From Marinospirillum sp. (GTDB lineage Bacteria > Pseudomonadota > Gammaproteobacteria > Pseudomonadales > Halomonadaceae), in the NCBI GenBank assembly GCA_007119985.1, contig SKOQ01000042.1:1-7508 (forward strand): a DNA stretch of 7,508 bases, written 5' to 3'. Shown piece after piece: positions 1-6,321 of this stretch; the first letter of the stretch is position 1; each line of letters opens with the position of its first letter. A model generated the notes under the pieces. It searched no databases, was not told the origin of the DNA, and saw only the letters and a program-made list of their open reading frames with translations. A program made the position numbers and the translations under genes.

Positions 1-232
1 CGGGGGCTGCTATATTGCGACGCTCGTCTACGGTGATGCTGAGGCCGAGCAGGTGCAGCAGCTGCGTGCATTTCGAGACCAGCAGCTGATGCACTCAGCG
101 ACAGGACGTTGGCTGGTGCATCAGTATTATCGTTGGTCACCTGGACTCGTCGAGAAGCTCGCGCCCTATCCGCGATTGCAATCCATTGTGCGGTTTTTGC
201 TAGATTTACTGGTCGACTGGTTAAGGCGTTAA
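1..232 (+). CDS. C-terminal fragment of a CFI-box C-terminal domain protein (5' end outside the window)
   Basis: The frame starting at base 2 is open from the window edge to a TAA at 230-232 and encodes the last 76 residues of a larger protein. The fragment begins GGCYIATLVYG, continues with a QVQQLRAFRDQQL segment, then SATGRWLVHQYYRWSP, and ends in a hydrophobic/basic helix (IVRFLLDLLVDWLRR). This order (Cys-Phe/Tyr-Ile-Ala-Thr box, LRxFRD, GR..V..YYR.SP) is what I know as the CFI-box C-terminal domain, a short module at the ends of otherwise unrelated bacterial proteins, of unknown biochemical role. The N-terminal part, which would define the protein, is missing, so no function is assigned. 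The gene converges on ygfZ. The family assignment is from memory of the motif; the reading frame itself is clear. Confidence 0.72.
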   Translation, partial: GGCYIATLVYGDAEAEQVQQLRAFRDQQLMHSATGRWLVHQYYRWSPGLVEKLAPYPRLQSIVRFLLDLLVDWLRR

Positions 233-263
233 GTCTGCCTGCCCTTGTATTTTGGCTCGGAAC

Positions 264-315
264 CTCTGATCAACGCCATGAGCGCAGCATCACTAAGTGC
301 AATAGTTGATCAGAG
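264..315. repeat. Perfect 11-bp inverted repeat between convergent genes
   Basis: CTCTGATCAAC at 264-274 is perfectly complementary to GTTGATCAGAG at 305-315, with a 30-nt spacer. It lies in the 88-bp gap between the CFI-box gene stop and the ygfZ stop, so either transcript could form the stem. No run of T follows on either strand, so it is not a canonical intrinsic terminator. It may act as a 3'-end structure or a weak bidirectional terminator. Each arm also contains the palindrome TGATCA, so a protein-binding role cannot be excluded. Confidence 0.6.
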
Positions 316-328
316 TCTTCCTAGGCTT
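305..328 (-). repeat. Stop-codon-spanning repeat, copy 1 (end of ygfZ)
   Basis: This 24-bp stretch covers the ygfZ stop codon and the start of its 3' untranslated region. It matches 1355-1378 at 20 of 24 positions; the differences are at 308, 316, 317 and 325. In both copies the TAG stop falls at the same place within the repeat. Its right part is also one arm of the inverted repeat at 264-315. Confidence 0.5.
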
Positions 329-1199
329 CACCCCCGTGCCAAGCATGGCGAGCATGGGGGTCATAGGGCAATTCGAGTAAAGAGACAGGGGCTGAACCCT
401 GGCTGAAGAGGGCTTCTTCGGCCGCTTGGGTTTTGATCACCGCGAGTGCTTGATCCTGCATCTGGCTCACAAGCTGTCCGACTTCCTGTCCCTGCGCATT
501 GAAAATGCCCAGCTCGCTGAGTGGTGTTGTGTCGGCAAGCTGAAGGCGATAGAGGCGTTTTTTGACCTGTCCGCGAAACTGCGCGCGCGCCACAATTTCT
601 TGTCCTGTATAGCAACCCTTCTTGAAGCTCACTGCGCCCAAGGCTTGGAAGTTGAGCATTTGGGGCAGGAACTGGGCTTGGTGTTGCGCCTCAATCCACA
701 GCCAGCCAGATTCAATTTCCGCTTGCTGCCAAGCCGCCTGCTGCTCAGTCGAGGCGGATATGGCGGTTGTTTGGGGGCGTAGGTGCAATTGTGCTGGACT
801 TTGATAAGGCAGATGAAGCGCGATGCTGTTGGCCTCTTGCTCCACTGTGAAGCCCGCGCTGGATGTAGCTGATGGCGTGAGGCTACCCATCACCTGCCAG
901 TGGGTTTCTGCTTGCAGCTGGGTGCGAAAAAAAGGCAGATAGGGCTGGAGTTGGGCTATGAAACTGCTGAGTGTCGAGTGAGGCATAGCCAGCAGCAGAT
1001 CGTCTTCGGCACGCTCGATGACAACAAAGCTGGCCATCACGCGGCCCTTCAAGTCACAGAGCAAGCCGGGCAAAGCCTGAGTTGGAGACAGCAGGCGCAG
1101 ATCACAAGTGGTTTGCCCCTGGAGAAGCTTTTTAGGTTGGCCGCCAGTGAGGGCAATCACGGCCCAGTGAGGAAGAGGAAAAAGATCAGGAGTTGACAT
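321..1199 (-). CDS. ygfZ: YgfZ/GcvT-family folate-binding protein (Fe-S cluster and tRNA-modification accessory protein)
   Basis: A 292-residue protein of the YgfZ/Iba57 (CAF17) family, which has the fold of the glycine-cleavage T-protein. In E. coli the protein binds tetrahydrofolate and supports maturation or repair of certain [4Fe-4S] enzymes, including the tRNA methylthiotransferase MiaB. The family signature KGCYTGQE is intact at residues 194-201, with the conserved cysteine at C196, followed by the basic stretch RGQVKKRLYRL (209-219). The N-terminal half has the usual LLQGQTTCDL (25-34) and LLCDLKGRVMASF (47-58) segments. E. coli YgfZ is somewhat longer (326 aa), but no domain appears lost. 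The ATG at 1199 is preceded by GAGG with about 8 nt spacing (GAGGTATTTTATATG). It is probably transcribed on its own, because a hairpin after putP separates the two genes. The cytoplasmic location is inferred from the family. Confidence 0.95.
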   Translation of the reverse strand: MSTPDLFPLPHWAVIALTGGQPKKLLQGQTTCDLRLLSPTQALPGLLCDLKGRVMASFVVIERAEDDLLLAMPHSTLSSFIAQLQPYLPFFRTQLQAETHWQVMGSLTPSATSSAGFTVEQEANSIALHLPYQSPAQLHLRPQTTAISASTEQQAAWQQAEIESGWLWIEAQHQAQFLPQMLNFQALGAVSFKKGCYTGQEIVARAQFRGQVKKRLYRLQLADTTPLSELGIFNAQGQEVGQLVSQMQDQALAVIKTQAAEEALFSQGSAPVSLLELPYDPHARHAWHGGEA

Positions 1200-1307
1200 A
1201 AAATACCTCAGGCGCGAAATCAGAGTAAAAACAGTCTCCTAGTTTAACGGATCTTGTCTCGCTTTTCCGAGTAAAAAAGTTGGTTTTATCTCAGTGCGCC
1301 AGAGGGT
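1200..1307 (-). other. ygfZ 5' leader region
   Basis: About 108 bp lie between the ygfZ start and the hairpin downstream of putP. They contain the GAGG ribosome-binding site and A/T-rich stretches (T-runs on the minus strand around 1271-1290 and 1225-1235). I found no convincing -35/-10 pair. A ygfZ promoter is expected here because the putP transcript probably ends at 1308-1327, but its position cannot be given from the sequence by eye. Confidence 0.35.
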
Positions 1308-1327
1308 AAGGGAGCCGAAGCTCCCTT
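1308..1327 (-). terminator. UUCG-tetraloop hairpin, probable putP terminator
   Basis: On the minus strand AAGGGAGC, the loop TTCG and GCTCCCTT form a perfect 8-bp stem closed by C(UUCG)G, an exceptionally stable tetraloop. It lies 43 nt beyond the putP stop codon and ahead of ygfZ. Only two T close the stem and ACCCTCT follows, so the U-tract is poor. Termination efficiency is uncertain, but the structure and place fit the end of the putA-putP transcript. Confidence 0.65.
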
Positions 1328-1341
1328 TGATTGGATAGAAT

Positions 1342-1365
1342 CTCTGCTTATCGAGTTAATCAGAG
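1342..1365 (-). other. Imperfect hairpin directly after the putP stop codon
   Basis: On the minus strand CTCTG, an A·G mismatch and TTA pair with TAA and CAGAG around a 6-nt loop (ACTCGA), giving eight base pairs with one internal mismatch. It starts 5 nt past the stop codon and uses the same 5' arm sequence (CTCTGAT) as the inverted repeat after ygfZ. It has no T-run. A transcript-end-protecting role is possible but not shown. Confidence 0.4.
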
Positions 1366-1378
1366 GTTTCCTAGCCTT
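1355..1378 (-). repeat. Stop-codon-spanning repeat, copy 2 (end of putP)
   Basis: This is the second copy of the 24-bp sequence at 305-328, identical at 20 of 24 positions and placed identically relative to the putP TAG stop codon (plus-strand CTA at 1371-1373). The last codon and stop (GGC TAG) and the following GAA are shared with ygfZ (GCC TAG GAA) apart from one base. Confidence 0.5.
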
Positions 1379-2858
1379 GTTTGACTTCTTGCTGCACGGC
1401 ATCAAACTCATCCAGAATTTCTTGGTCAGCTTCTGGGCTGATCAAGCTCATGCCAATCATCGCCAAGCCCGCCAGCACAAAACCGGGCAGGATTTCGTAG
1501 AGTTCAAAAATACCGCCACTCATATTGGCCCACACCACAACGGTCACACCACCCACCACGATACCCGCCATGGCACCCAGTGCAGTGGAGCGACGCCAGA
1601 ACAGAGACAGCAGCAACACAGGCCCAAAGGTGGCGCCAAAACCGGCCCAAGCATAGGAGACCAGATCGAGTACCGTGCTGTCTTCATCAAAGGCGAGCAG
1701 CATCGCGGCCAGAGCAATCAGGATGACGGCAATACGGCCAATGCGCACCAGCTCTTCTTGGGTGGCATCCTTGCGGAAAATCGACTTGTAAAAGTCTTCT
1801 GTCAGCGCTGAAGAAGACACCAGCAGCTGAGAGTCTGCAGTTGACATCACGGCGGCCAGAATCGCCGCAAGCAAAATACCAGCAATCACGGGGTGGAAGA
1901 GGGCGTTGACCATCACCATAAAGACGGTTTCCCCGTCGCCGAGGTCATCACCGAGATAAACAATGCCCACCAAACCAATCAGCATGGCGCAAAAGAGTGT
2001 CAGTGCTGTCCAAGACACGGCAATGCGGCGTGCAGCGGGGATCTGTTTAGCAGAATTGATTGCCGCAAAACGCGCCAGAATATGCGGCTGACCGAAATAG
2101 CCCAGACCCCAGGCGACAGAGCTAAGAATCCCGATGATGGTTAATGATGCCCCCGTGTTGTCACTGAACCAGGTCAGCAGATGTGGGTTGAGTTCTTCAA
2201 GGCTAGTGAAGGTGGCATTGATACCGCCCAGTTCACCCATAGCCCATAAGGGGACCAGCGCTAAAGCGGCTGCCATCATCAGACCTTGCAGTAGATCTGT
2301 CCAGGACACCGCAAGGAAGCCGCCAAACATGGTGTAGGAAACAACCGCAAGTGTGCCGAGAATGACCGCATACTGGTAGTCCACACCAAAGACCGTCTCA
2401 AACAGTTTGCCGCCAGCAACCAAGCCAGAAGAAGTGTAGAAGAGGAAAAACAGCAGAATAAACAGCGCCGACACCACGCGCAGCATATTGGTTTTATCGC
2501 GAAAGCGCTGCTCTAAAAACTCAGGAAGCGTCAAAGAGTCATTGGCTTTAAAGGTATAAACCCGCAGGCGAGGCGCCATCAATAACCAGTTCAGCCAGGT
2601 ACCCACCAAGAGCCCCAGTGCAATCCAGCCTGCACTGAGGCCAACGGCAAAGGCCGCACCGGGCAAGCCCAGTAGGAGCCAGCCAGACATGTCGGATGCC
2701 CCGGCAGAAAGCGCGGAACTCCACGGTCCCAGCCTGCGGCCACCGAGAATATAGTCGGAGAGGTTTTGTGTTCTTTGATAAGCTACCCAGCCTATCCCCA
2801 TGATTACCGTCAGATAGACGACGAAGGTCCAGCCCACTGCTGTACTCGTTTCAATCAT
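1371..2858 (-). CDS. putP: Sodium/proline symporter PutP
   Basis: A 495-residue inner-membrane protein of the sodium:solute symporter family (LeuT fold, normally 13 transmembrane helices) that couples Na+ entry to L-proline uptake. It aligns along its length with E. coli PutP as I remember it. The motif YILGGRRLGPWSSALSAGAS (36-55) runs into DMSGWLL, and D56 corresponds to the essential Asp55 of E. coli. A54 and M57 in that helix and A336, S339 and T340 in ILAAVMST (333-340) correspond to the Na+-site residues. WGLGYFGQPHILARF (250-264) and SYAWAGFGATFGPV (401-414) are family signatures. The ATG at 2858 has the ribosome-binding site AAAAGGTGA 6 nt upstream. It lies 89 nt downstream of putA on the same strand and is probably cotranscribed, supplying proline to PutA. 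The gap holds a hairpin that may lower putP relative to putA. Confidence 0.97.
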   Translation of the reverse strand: MIETSTAVGWTFVVYLTVIMGIGWVAYQRTQNLSDYILGGRRLGPWSSALSAGASDMSGWLLLGLPGAAFAVGLSAGWIALGLLVGTWLNWLLMAPRLRVYTFKANDSLTLPEFLEQRFRDKTNMLRVVSALFILLFFLFYTSSGLVAGGKLFETVFGVDYQYAVILGTLAVVSYTMFGGFLAVSWTDLLQGLMMAAALALVPLWAMGELGGINATFTSLEELNPHLLTWFSDNTGASLTIIGILSSVAWGLGYFGQPHILARFAAINSAKQIPAARRIAVSWTALTLFCAMLIGLVGIVYLGDDLGDGETVFMVMVNALFHPVIAGILLAAILAAVMSTADSQLLVSSSALTEDFYKSIFRKDATQEELVRIGRIAVILIALAAMLLAFDEDSTVLDLVSYAWAGFGATFGPVLLLSLFWRRSTALGAMAGIVVGGVTVVVWANMSGGIFELYEILPGFVLAGLAMIGMSLISPEADQEILDEFDAVQQEVKQG

Positions 2859-2907
2859 CTTAATTCACCTTTTGAGGTTGTTGTTGTTGAGTTGTGGTGC
2901 GGCTTGC

Positions 2908-2936
2908 GGCCAGCTCGCCTGATGAGCCAGCTGGCC
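2908..2936 (-). other. putA-putP intergenic hairpin
   Basis: GGCCAGCT (2908-2915) and AGCTGGCC (2929-2936) form a perfect 8-bp stem with a 13-nt loop, 11 nt past the putA stop codon. A second pairing, GCTC (2913-2916) with GAGC (2924-2927), is an alternative. After it the minus strand reads GCAAGCCGCACC and then CAA-rich, unstructured sequence up to the putP ribosome-binding site. There is no T-run, so it is not a normal terminator. It could be an mRNA-stabilising or partial-attenuation element between two cotranscribed genes. Confidence 0.5.
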
Positions 2937-2947
2937 AGTGCTCTTTT

Positions 2948-5900
2948 TTAGAGAGAGGCTTGGCCCTCTTCTTGTGTTTCTTCTGCCTGAGCCAAGAGGC
3001 TGGCATTGCCACCTATGGCGGCGGTGTTGATCGTGCGGGTTCTTTCTGTCACAAAACGCAGCAGATAGTGTGGCCCGCCTGCCTTGGGGCCTGTTCCTGA
3101 TAAGCCCATGCCGCCAAAAGGCTGCACACCAACAACCGCACCAATCATATTGCGATTGATATAGACATTACCGACGCGGATGCGCTGATCGATATAAGCG
3201 GCAAAGCTTTCATTACGACTTTGGATGCCAAAAGTCAGGCCGTAGCCACAGCGATTAATGCTTTCGATCACTTGATCGATTTCAGTCGCACGGTAGCGCA
3301 GGATATGCAGAATCGGCCCAAAACGCTCAGTCTCAAGCTCGTCAAGGCTATTCAGTCGAATGGCCACTGGTGCAATAAACTGTCCTTTTTGCTGCCAGGC
3401 TTCAGGCAGCTGGGTTTCTGCGATCACGCGTCCTTGCTGACGAAAGTGCTCGATATGCTCCTGAAGCTGAGTGCGAGCGGCTTGATCAATGACAGGGCCG
3501 ACATCCGTGGCCAGATCTCGTGGATCACCTATTTGCAGCTCTTGCATCGCACCAGCAAGCAAGTCTTCGACTTTATCAGCAATATCTTCTTGTAAAAACA
3601 AGACTCGCAGGGCTGAACATCTTTGACCAGCGCTGGCAAAAGCAGATTCTACTACATCTGCGACGACCTGTTCAGGTAGCGCGGTCGAATCAACCAACAT
3701 GGCATTTTGTCCGCCAGTTTCCGCGACCAAGGCGGCTAAAGGTGCATTGTGGCGTTGTGCTAGGCTCAGGTTGATGTTTTGTGCTGTTGCAGTGGAGCCA
3801 GTAAAGGCGACGCCCGTTACCCGTGGATCACTGGTTAAAACTGGGCCGATTTCGCGTCCTAGCCCAGGTAAGAGCTGGACAACATCACGAGGTACACCGG
3901 CTTGATACAACAGCTCTACGCAGCGGTAAGCGACCAGAGAGGTTTGCTCCGCTGGCTTGGCGATCACGGTGTTTCCTGCGACCAGCGCCGCGACCACCTG
4001 ACCTAAGAAGATCGCCACAGGGAAATTCCACGGGCTGATGGCGACAAAAACGCCCTTGCCGGTTAAATAAAGTTCGTTAGATTCACCAGTAGGCCCTGGT
4101 AGCACTCTTGCCTGCCCCATCTGCTCTTCGGCTTGATTGGCATAGTAGCGGCAGAAATCCACGGCCTCACGAATTTCGGCTACACCATCCTTCAGTTGCT
4201 TGCCTGCCTCGCGCGCGCACAGTGCCATCAACTCGGCAAAGTGCTCTTCAAGCAGATCGGCGACATGGCGCAATAGGGCGGCACGTTGTGCAACAGGTTG
4301 CGCATTCCAGCGCGGGAAGGCCAGTGCGGCCGCATCCAGCGCTGCTTGAGCCTGTTCCGCTGTCGCCCATTGAATCTGCCCAACCTGCTGGCTGGCATCA
4401 AAAGGGCTGGTGATGGCCTGTTGGCGCTGTGGATCTGGCGTCACGGCCTGTGCAAGCAGAGGGCCACCCTGCCATAGGTGTTGATCCCAGGGCTTTAAAG
4501 CATCTAAAAGTGGTTCAACCTGGCTGTTAATCATTAAATTGATTCCCTTAGCATTGGGGCGCTGCGGCCCATAAAGATGATGAGGCAGTGGAATGGCTGT
4601 ATTGCGATAGCTGGTGAGTGATTGCAGGCTCTCAAGTGGATGGCGGCATAGGCGCTCAACCGGCACGCGCTCATCGACCAGCTGATGCACAAAAGACGAG
4701 TTGGCTCCATTTTCTAATAAGCGGCGTACCAGATAGGGCAGGAGATCCTTGTGTGCACCGACCGGAGCGTAGATGCGGCAGTAGGTGCCTGCTGGAGCCA
4801 GTTTCAGTGCTTGTTTATAAAGCGCCTCACCCATGCCGTGGAGCCGCTGAAACTCGACTGGGCGTGATCCGGCCATATCGAGCAGGCAGATCAGCGTGTG
4901 GGCGTTGTGGGTGGCAAATTGAGGGAAGAGGCGTCCGCGCGTGAGGTCAGAGAGTAGATAGCGGGCGCAGGCCAGATAAGCGATATCTGTATTGGCTTTA
5001 CGCGTATAAACCGGGTAGCCAGCCAAGCCTTCAATTTGTGCCAGTTTGATTTCGGTATCCCAGTAGGCACCCTTGACCAGACGCACGGGGATTTCATCTC
5101 CCTGTTCTGCTGCAAGGCGTGTCAACCAGTGCAAGACAGGCAGCGCACGTTTGGAGTAGGCCTGTACCACCAGACCGAGCTTGCCCCAGCCCTTGGCTTC
5201 TTGGCGATAGACGCGCTCCAGCACCTCAAGAGAGACTTCTAGGCGATCTGCCTCTTCGGCATCGAGGGTGATCGCGACATCGAGTTCGCGCGCTCGGACC
5301 ACCAATTGTGCCAGTGAAGCACTCAGCTCACGCAGGACGCGCGCTCTTTGGCTGGCTTCATAGCGTGGATGGATGGCTGAAAGCTTGATTGAAATGGAAG
5401 GGGCTGGCGCCGAGGCAGTGATCTTGGTGTCCGCCTGACCAACGCGCTCAATCGCATCGAGATAGGCATCAAAATAACGCTGGGCGTCCTTTTGTGTCCG
5501 CGCGGCTTCACCGAGCATATCAAAAGAGTAGGTGTAACCCTGTTTAAAAAAGGGCTTGCCGTTTTTCAGCGCCTCGGGCAGGGTGCGGCCAAGGACAAAC
5601 TGGTGGCCCATCAGCTTCATCGCATGCGACATGACTTGGCGCACCACTGGCTCGCCCAAGCGACTAACCAAACGATTCAAAACAGGCACGGGTTGGTGAT
5701 CGCGTGGGTCCATCTTGACCAGTCGGCCTGTCAGCATCAGCCCCCAAGTTGAGGCGTTGACCAGTAGAGAGTCGCTTTGTCCCAGATGGCTCTTCCAATC
5801 CGCCACCGAGAGTTTGTCGCGAATCAAGGCTTCGGCAGTGCGTGAATCAGGAATGCGAAGTAGCGCCTCAGCAAGGCACATCAGCAGCACACCTTCATGG

Positions 5901-6196
5901 GTGTCGAGGCTGTATTCTTGCAGTAGTTGATCGAGACTGTCGATGGCATCACCCTGCGCACGTACCGCTTGTACAAGCTGTGCCGTTCGCTGGTTGAGCG
6001 TTTTAATCTGCTCTGGCGTGTGGTTCAGTAGGGTGATCAGCTCGGGGAGTAGCTTGTTCTCATCAATCATGTAATGCTGGCTGATCTGGGTAGCCAGTTG
6101 CTGAAGACTCAGCTGGTCTAGATCAGGTCGCAACAAATCTGCCGCGAGGGCATGCTGCTGCGTGTTCTGATCGTAAAGTGGGTGATGTGATGACAT
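2948..6196 (-). CDS. putA: Bifunctional proline dehydrogenase / L-glutamate-gamma-semialdehyde (P5C) dehydrogenase PutA, without DNA-binding domain
   Basis: A 1082-residue PutA that oxidises proline to P5C with FAD (electrons to the quinone pool) and then glutamate semialdehyde to glutamate with NAD+. Proline dehydrogenase half: YSFDMLGEAA (223-232), SIKLSAIHPRY (269-279, K271), VRLVKGAYWD (371-380), FATHNAHT (427-434), Y476, and RRLLENGANSSF (491-502), whose R491, R492 and E495 match proline-binding residues of E. coli PutA. Aldehyde dehydrogenase half: SPWNFP (721-726), FTGST (798-802), ETGGQNAM with the base E826, and SAGQRCSALR with nucleophile C860. The C-terminal motif TINTAAIGGNASL (1055-1067) follows almost directly, as in minimal (type A) PutA; the extra C-terminal domain of about 200 residues is absent. 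There is also no ribbon-helix-helix segment at the N-terminus (E. coli PutA is 1320 aa), so it should not repress its own gene. The ATG at 6196 has GAGG 7 nt upstream. It is followed by putP and divergent from an AraC-type regulator. Confidence 0.98.
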   Translation of the reverse strand: MSSHHPLYDQNTQQHALAADLLRPDLDQLSLQQLATQISQHYMIDENKLLPELITLLNHTPEQIKTLNQRTAQLVQAVRAQGDAIDSLDQLLQEYSLDTHEGVLLMCLAEALLRIPDSRTAEALIRDKLSVADWKSHLGQSDSLLVNASTWGLMLTGRLVKMDPRDHQPVPVLNRLVSRLGEPVVRQVMSHAMKLMGHQFVLGRTLPEALKNGKPFFKQGYTYSFDMLGEAARTQKDAQRYFDAYLDAIERVGQADTKITASAPAPSISIKLSAIHPRYEASQRARVLRELSASLAQLVVRARELDVAITLDAEEADRLEVSLEVLERVYRQEAKGWGKLGLVVQAYSKRALPVLHWLTRLAAEQGDEIPVRLVKGAYWDTEIKLAQIEGLAGYPVYTRKANTDIAYLACARYLLSDLTRGRLFPQFATHNAHTLICLLDMAGSRPVEFQRLHGMGEALYKQALKLAPAGTYCRIYAPVGAHKDLLPYLVRRLLENGANSSFVHQLVDERVPVERLCRHPLESLQSLTSYRNTAIPLPHHLYGPQRPNAKGINLMINSQVEPLLDALKPWDQHLWQGGPLLAQAVTPDPQRQQAITSPFDASQQVGQIQWATAEQAQAALDAAALAFPRWNAQPVAQRAALLRHVADLLEEHFAELMALCAREAGKQLKDGVAEIREAVDFCRYYANQAEEQMGQARVLPGPTGESNELYLTGKGVFVAISPWNFPVAIFLGQVVAALVAGNTVIAKPAEQTSLVAYRCVELLYQAGVPRDVVQLLPGLGREIGPVLTSDPRVTGVAFTGSTATAQNINLSLAQRHNAPLAALVAETGGQNAMLVDSTALPEQVVADVVESAFASAGQRCSALRVLFLQEDIADKVEDLLAGAMQELQIGDPRDLATDVGPVIDQAARTQLQEHIEHFRQQGRVIAETQLPEAWQQKGQFIAPVAIRLNSLDELETERFGPILHILRYRATEIDQVIESINRCGYGLTFGIQSRNESFAAYIDQRIRVGNVYINRNMIGAVVGVQPFGGMGLSGTGPKAGGPHYLLRFVTERTRTINTAAIGGNASLLAQAEETQEEGQASL

Positions 6197-6212
6197 GGTG
6201 AACCCTCGTTAT

Positions 6213-6234
6213 TTTTTTGATCTCGATCACGAGT
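6213..6234. promoter_or_regulatory. CRP/FNR-superfamily-like palindrome in the putA leader
   Basis: TTTGATCTCGATCACG (6216-6231) matches the CRP core TGTGATCTAGATCACA at 13 of 16 positions. The same bases read TTGAT-CTCG-ATCAC (6217-6230), 9 of 10 against the FNR/ANR box TTGAT-N4-ATCAA. The centre is about 27 bp upstream of the putA start and about 98 bp upstream of the regulator start. If the putA promoter is where I place it, the site lies just downstream of the transcription start and would repress. Which family member binds cannot be decided from the site. Confidence 0.5.
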
Positions 6235-6240
6235 GTCGCG

Positions 6241-6269
6241 TTAATCAGCACTTCTTGTCTTGATTGAAA
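6241..6269 (-). promoter_or_regulatory. Candidate putA promoter (weak, activator-dependent type)
   Basis: On the minus strand TTTCAA (6269-6264) and GATTAA (6246-6241) are separated by 17 bp; each matches the sigma70 hexamer at only 3 of 6 positions. Poor hexamers with ideal spacing are usual for AraC-activated promoters, and the proximal 15-bp repeat at 6260-6274 covers this -35. It would start transcription near 6234, giving a leader of about 38 nt. This is inference from position more than from hexamer quality. Confidence 0.3.
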
Positions 6270-6295
6270 CTCAGCAGTTTTTGTTTCACACTCAG
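6260..6295. promoter_or_regulatory. Tandem direct repeat, predicted operator of the divergent AraC/XylS regulator
   Basis: TTGATTGAAACTCAG (6260-6274) and TTGTTTCACACTCAG (6281-6295) agree at 12 of 15 positions, and their equivalent bases are exactly 21 bp apart, two helical turns. AraC/XylS proteins each carry two helix-turn-helix motifs and typically bind as dimers to tandem half-sites at this spacing. On the minus strand, facing putA, the half-sites read CTGAGTNTNAANCAA, and the proximal one overlaps the putative putA -35. The same stretch covers the candidate regulator promoter, so negative autoregulation is possible. The repeats are seen directly; the binding protein is inferred. Confidence 0.6.
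6264..6292 (+). promoter_or_regulatory. Candidate promoter of the AraC-family regulator gene
   Basis: TTGAAA (6264-6269) matches the sigma70 -35 at 5 of 6 positions and is 17 bp before CACACT (6287-6292), a weak -10 (3 of 6). Transcription would start near 6299 with a very short leader before the ribosome-binding site at 6308-6314. It lies entirely within the tandem repeat, so the regulator could occlude its own promoter. The weak -10 keeps confidence low. Confidence 0.28.
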
Positions 6296-6321
6296 AAAAT
6301 GACGCTGAAAGGAGCTTAGCT

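Noticed and set aside
109..309. A 66-codon plus-strand frame starting inside the CFI-box fragment
   Set aside because: It overlaps the CFI-box frame out of phase and runs across the intergenic inverted repeat; it has no good ribosome-binding site and no recognised sequence.
361..1196. Open frames of 60-118 codons overlapping ygfZ on either strand
   Set aside because: They are shadows of ygfZ, whose KGCYTGQE signature fixes the true frame.
1377..2337. Several plus-strand open frames of 67-144 codons opposite putP
   Set aside because: They lie wholly within a gene with full-length PutP motifs, are rich in His/Gln as expected of the reverse of hydrophobic codons, and lack ribosome-binding sites and recognisable domains.
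2894..5930. Many plus-strand open frames of 60-124 codons opposite putA
   Set aside because: All are antisense to a single uninterrupted PutA frame with both sets of catalytic motifs. None has a recognisable motif or a good start signal.
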